A stretch of DNA of 64,000 nucleotides from Wenyingzhuangia sp. Its GTDB lineage: Bacteria > Bacteroidota > Bacteroidia > Flavobacteriales > Flavobacteriaceae. Where the stretch lies: the NCBI GenBank assembly GCA_020628175.1, contig JAHDFK010000004.1, positions 62,001 through 126,000 on the forward strand, in the 5' to 3' direction. Shown in pieces: positions 63,464 to 64,000 of the stretch (positions are counted from its first letter, which is position 1; each line of letters begins with the position of its first letter). The translations under genes and the position numbers were made by a program. The notes beneath the pieces were generated by a model. That model saw only the letters and a list, made by a program, of their open reading frames with translations, had not been told where the DNA came from and did not search any database.

Positions 63464-64000
63464 ATGCAAACAATAACATCCACTAGCTACCCTGTTCATT
63501 TTCAAGAAAATGGTTATACATTCTTAAACACTTACATAGGAAACGGAAAGTTTAAAACTATTTTTATTTTAGTTGACGAGAATACGCACGAGCACTGTTT
63601 GCCTATTTTACAGCAAGAAATAGAACACGATGTTACTTTTGAGATTATAGAAATTGAATCTGGAGAAATAAACAAAAACTTAGGTACTTGTACAAGTTTG
63701 TGGCAAGCACTCACAGACTTGGGTGCCGACAGAAAAAGTTTACTTATAAATATAGGTGGTGGTGTTATTACCGATATGGGAGGCTTTGTTGCCTCTACTT
63801 ACAAACGTGGTATTAAATTTATAAACATACCAACAACGTTATTAAGTATGGTAGATGCTTCTGTTGGAGGAAAAACAGGTGTTGATTTAGGAGTACTAAA
63901 AAATCAAATTGGATTGTTTGCAGATCCTGACATGGTTATCATCGATCCTTTGTATTTAAAAACATTGTCTGAAAGAGAAATTACTTCTGGAATGGCTGAA
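63464..64000 (+). CDS. aroB: 3-dehydroquinate synthase, N-terminal part
   Basis: The first 179 codons of a gene that continues past the window. It makes 3-dehydroquinate from DAHP, the second step of the shikimate pathway. The NAD-binding signature NIGGGVITDMGGFVAST is intact, followed by KRGIKFINIPTTLLSMVDA and SVGGKTGVD, the substrate phosphate and metal region, and then GLFADPDMVIID. The metal-ligand Glu is in LSEREITSGMAE at the window edge. It is divergent from giant gene B. Its start is an ATG with 208 bp upstream free of genes. Confidence 0.95.
   Translation, partial: MQTITSTSYPVHFQENGYTFLNTYIGNGKFKTIFILVDENTHEHCLPILQQEIEHDVTFEIIEIESGEINKNLGTCTSLWQALTDLGADRKSLLINIGGGVITDMGGFVASTYKRGIKFINIPTTLLSMVDASVGGKTGVDLGVLKNQIGLFADPDMVIIDPLYLKTLSEREITSGMAE

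Overview
The window looks like chromosome of a marine, polysaccharide-degrading member of the Flavobacteriaceae (Bacteroidetes). The DNA is AT-rich. Genes are not preceded by clear Shine-Dalgarno sites. Many start codons lie a short distance behind a TAnnTTTG box, the Bacteroidetes -7 promoter element. Secreted proteins carry C-terminal sorting domains of the type IX secretion system (T9SS), and there is a GH16 enzyme resembling algal-galactan hydrolases. No phage, plasmid, CRISPR array or insertion sequence was seen. One four-helix-bundle (23S rRNA intervening-sequence type) gene and one short palindromic repeat may have moved.

Layout. 1-3.1 kb: a minus-strand operon of ABC ATPase, ABC membrane subunit, short YtrA-type GntR repressor and a membrane-anchored protein, with an operator-like palindrome at its promoter. 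3.2-7.0 kb: a plus-strand cluster with a DppB-like permease, a redox lipoprotein, tpiA, prmA, clpS and a small protein. 7.1-10.3 kb: a small beta-barrel-type protein, a FAD sugar-lactone oxidase and a RhlE-type helicase. 10.9-16.3 kb: two tandem paralogous secreted beta-helix proteins with beta-trefoil modules and T9SS tails. 16.4-22.0 kb: a DsbA-family protein, a BchI/BchD-like AAA+ and von Willebrand pair, a Gfo/Idh/MocA oxidoreductase, tRNA-Ser(GGA) and a WYL regulator. 22.1-24.5 kb: small proteins, an ECF sigma factor and a GH16 lipoprotein. 24.7-32.8 kb: uvrA, an ABC-F ATPase, a fasciclin lipoprotein and uvrB. 33.0-35.4 kb: DUF4494, DUF423, DUF3817 and murB. 35.5-40.1 kb: an EF-hand protein and an operon of ABC exporter plus an NtrC-like regulator that lacks a DNA-binding domain. 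40.3-46.6 kb: a MarR-controlled beta-oxidation operon. 46.7-52.0 kb: housekeeping genes including typA and a metallophosphoesterase. 52.0-63.3 kb: two giant modular T9SS cargo proteins whose 3' ends are almost identical in DNA. 63.5 kb to the end: the start of aroB.

How genes work together. The clearest units are nucleotide excision repair (uvrA and uvrB, separately transcribed), the fatty-acid degradation operon under its own MarR repressor, the GntR-controlled ABC operon, and a secreted set (GH16 lipoprotein, two beta-helix proteins, two giant surface proteins) suited to binding and breaking down algal polymers. Candidates for undescribed biology are the beta-helix pair, the homogenised giant pair, a small gene after the ECF sigma factor, and the repeat after uvrB. 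Two genes shorter than 60 codons (22408-22563 and 46709-46870, both minus strand) were found by reading the intergenic DNA directly. All domain calls come from reading sequence by eye; no database search was run.
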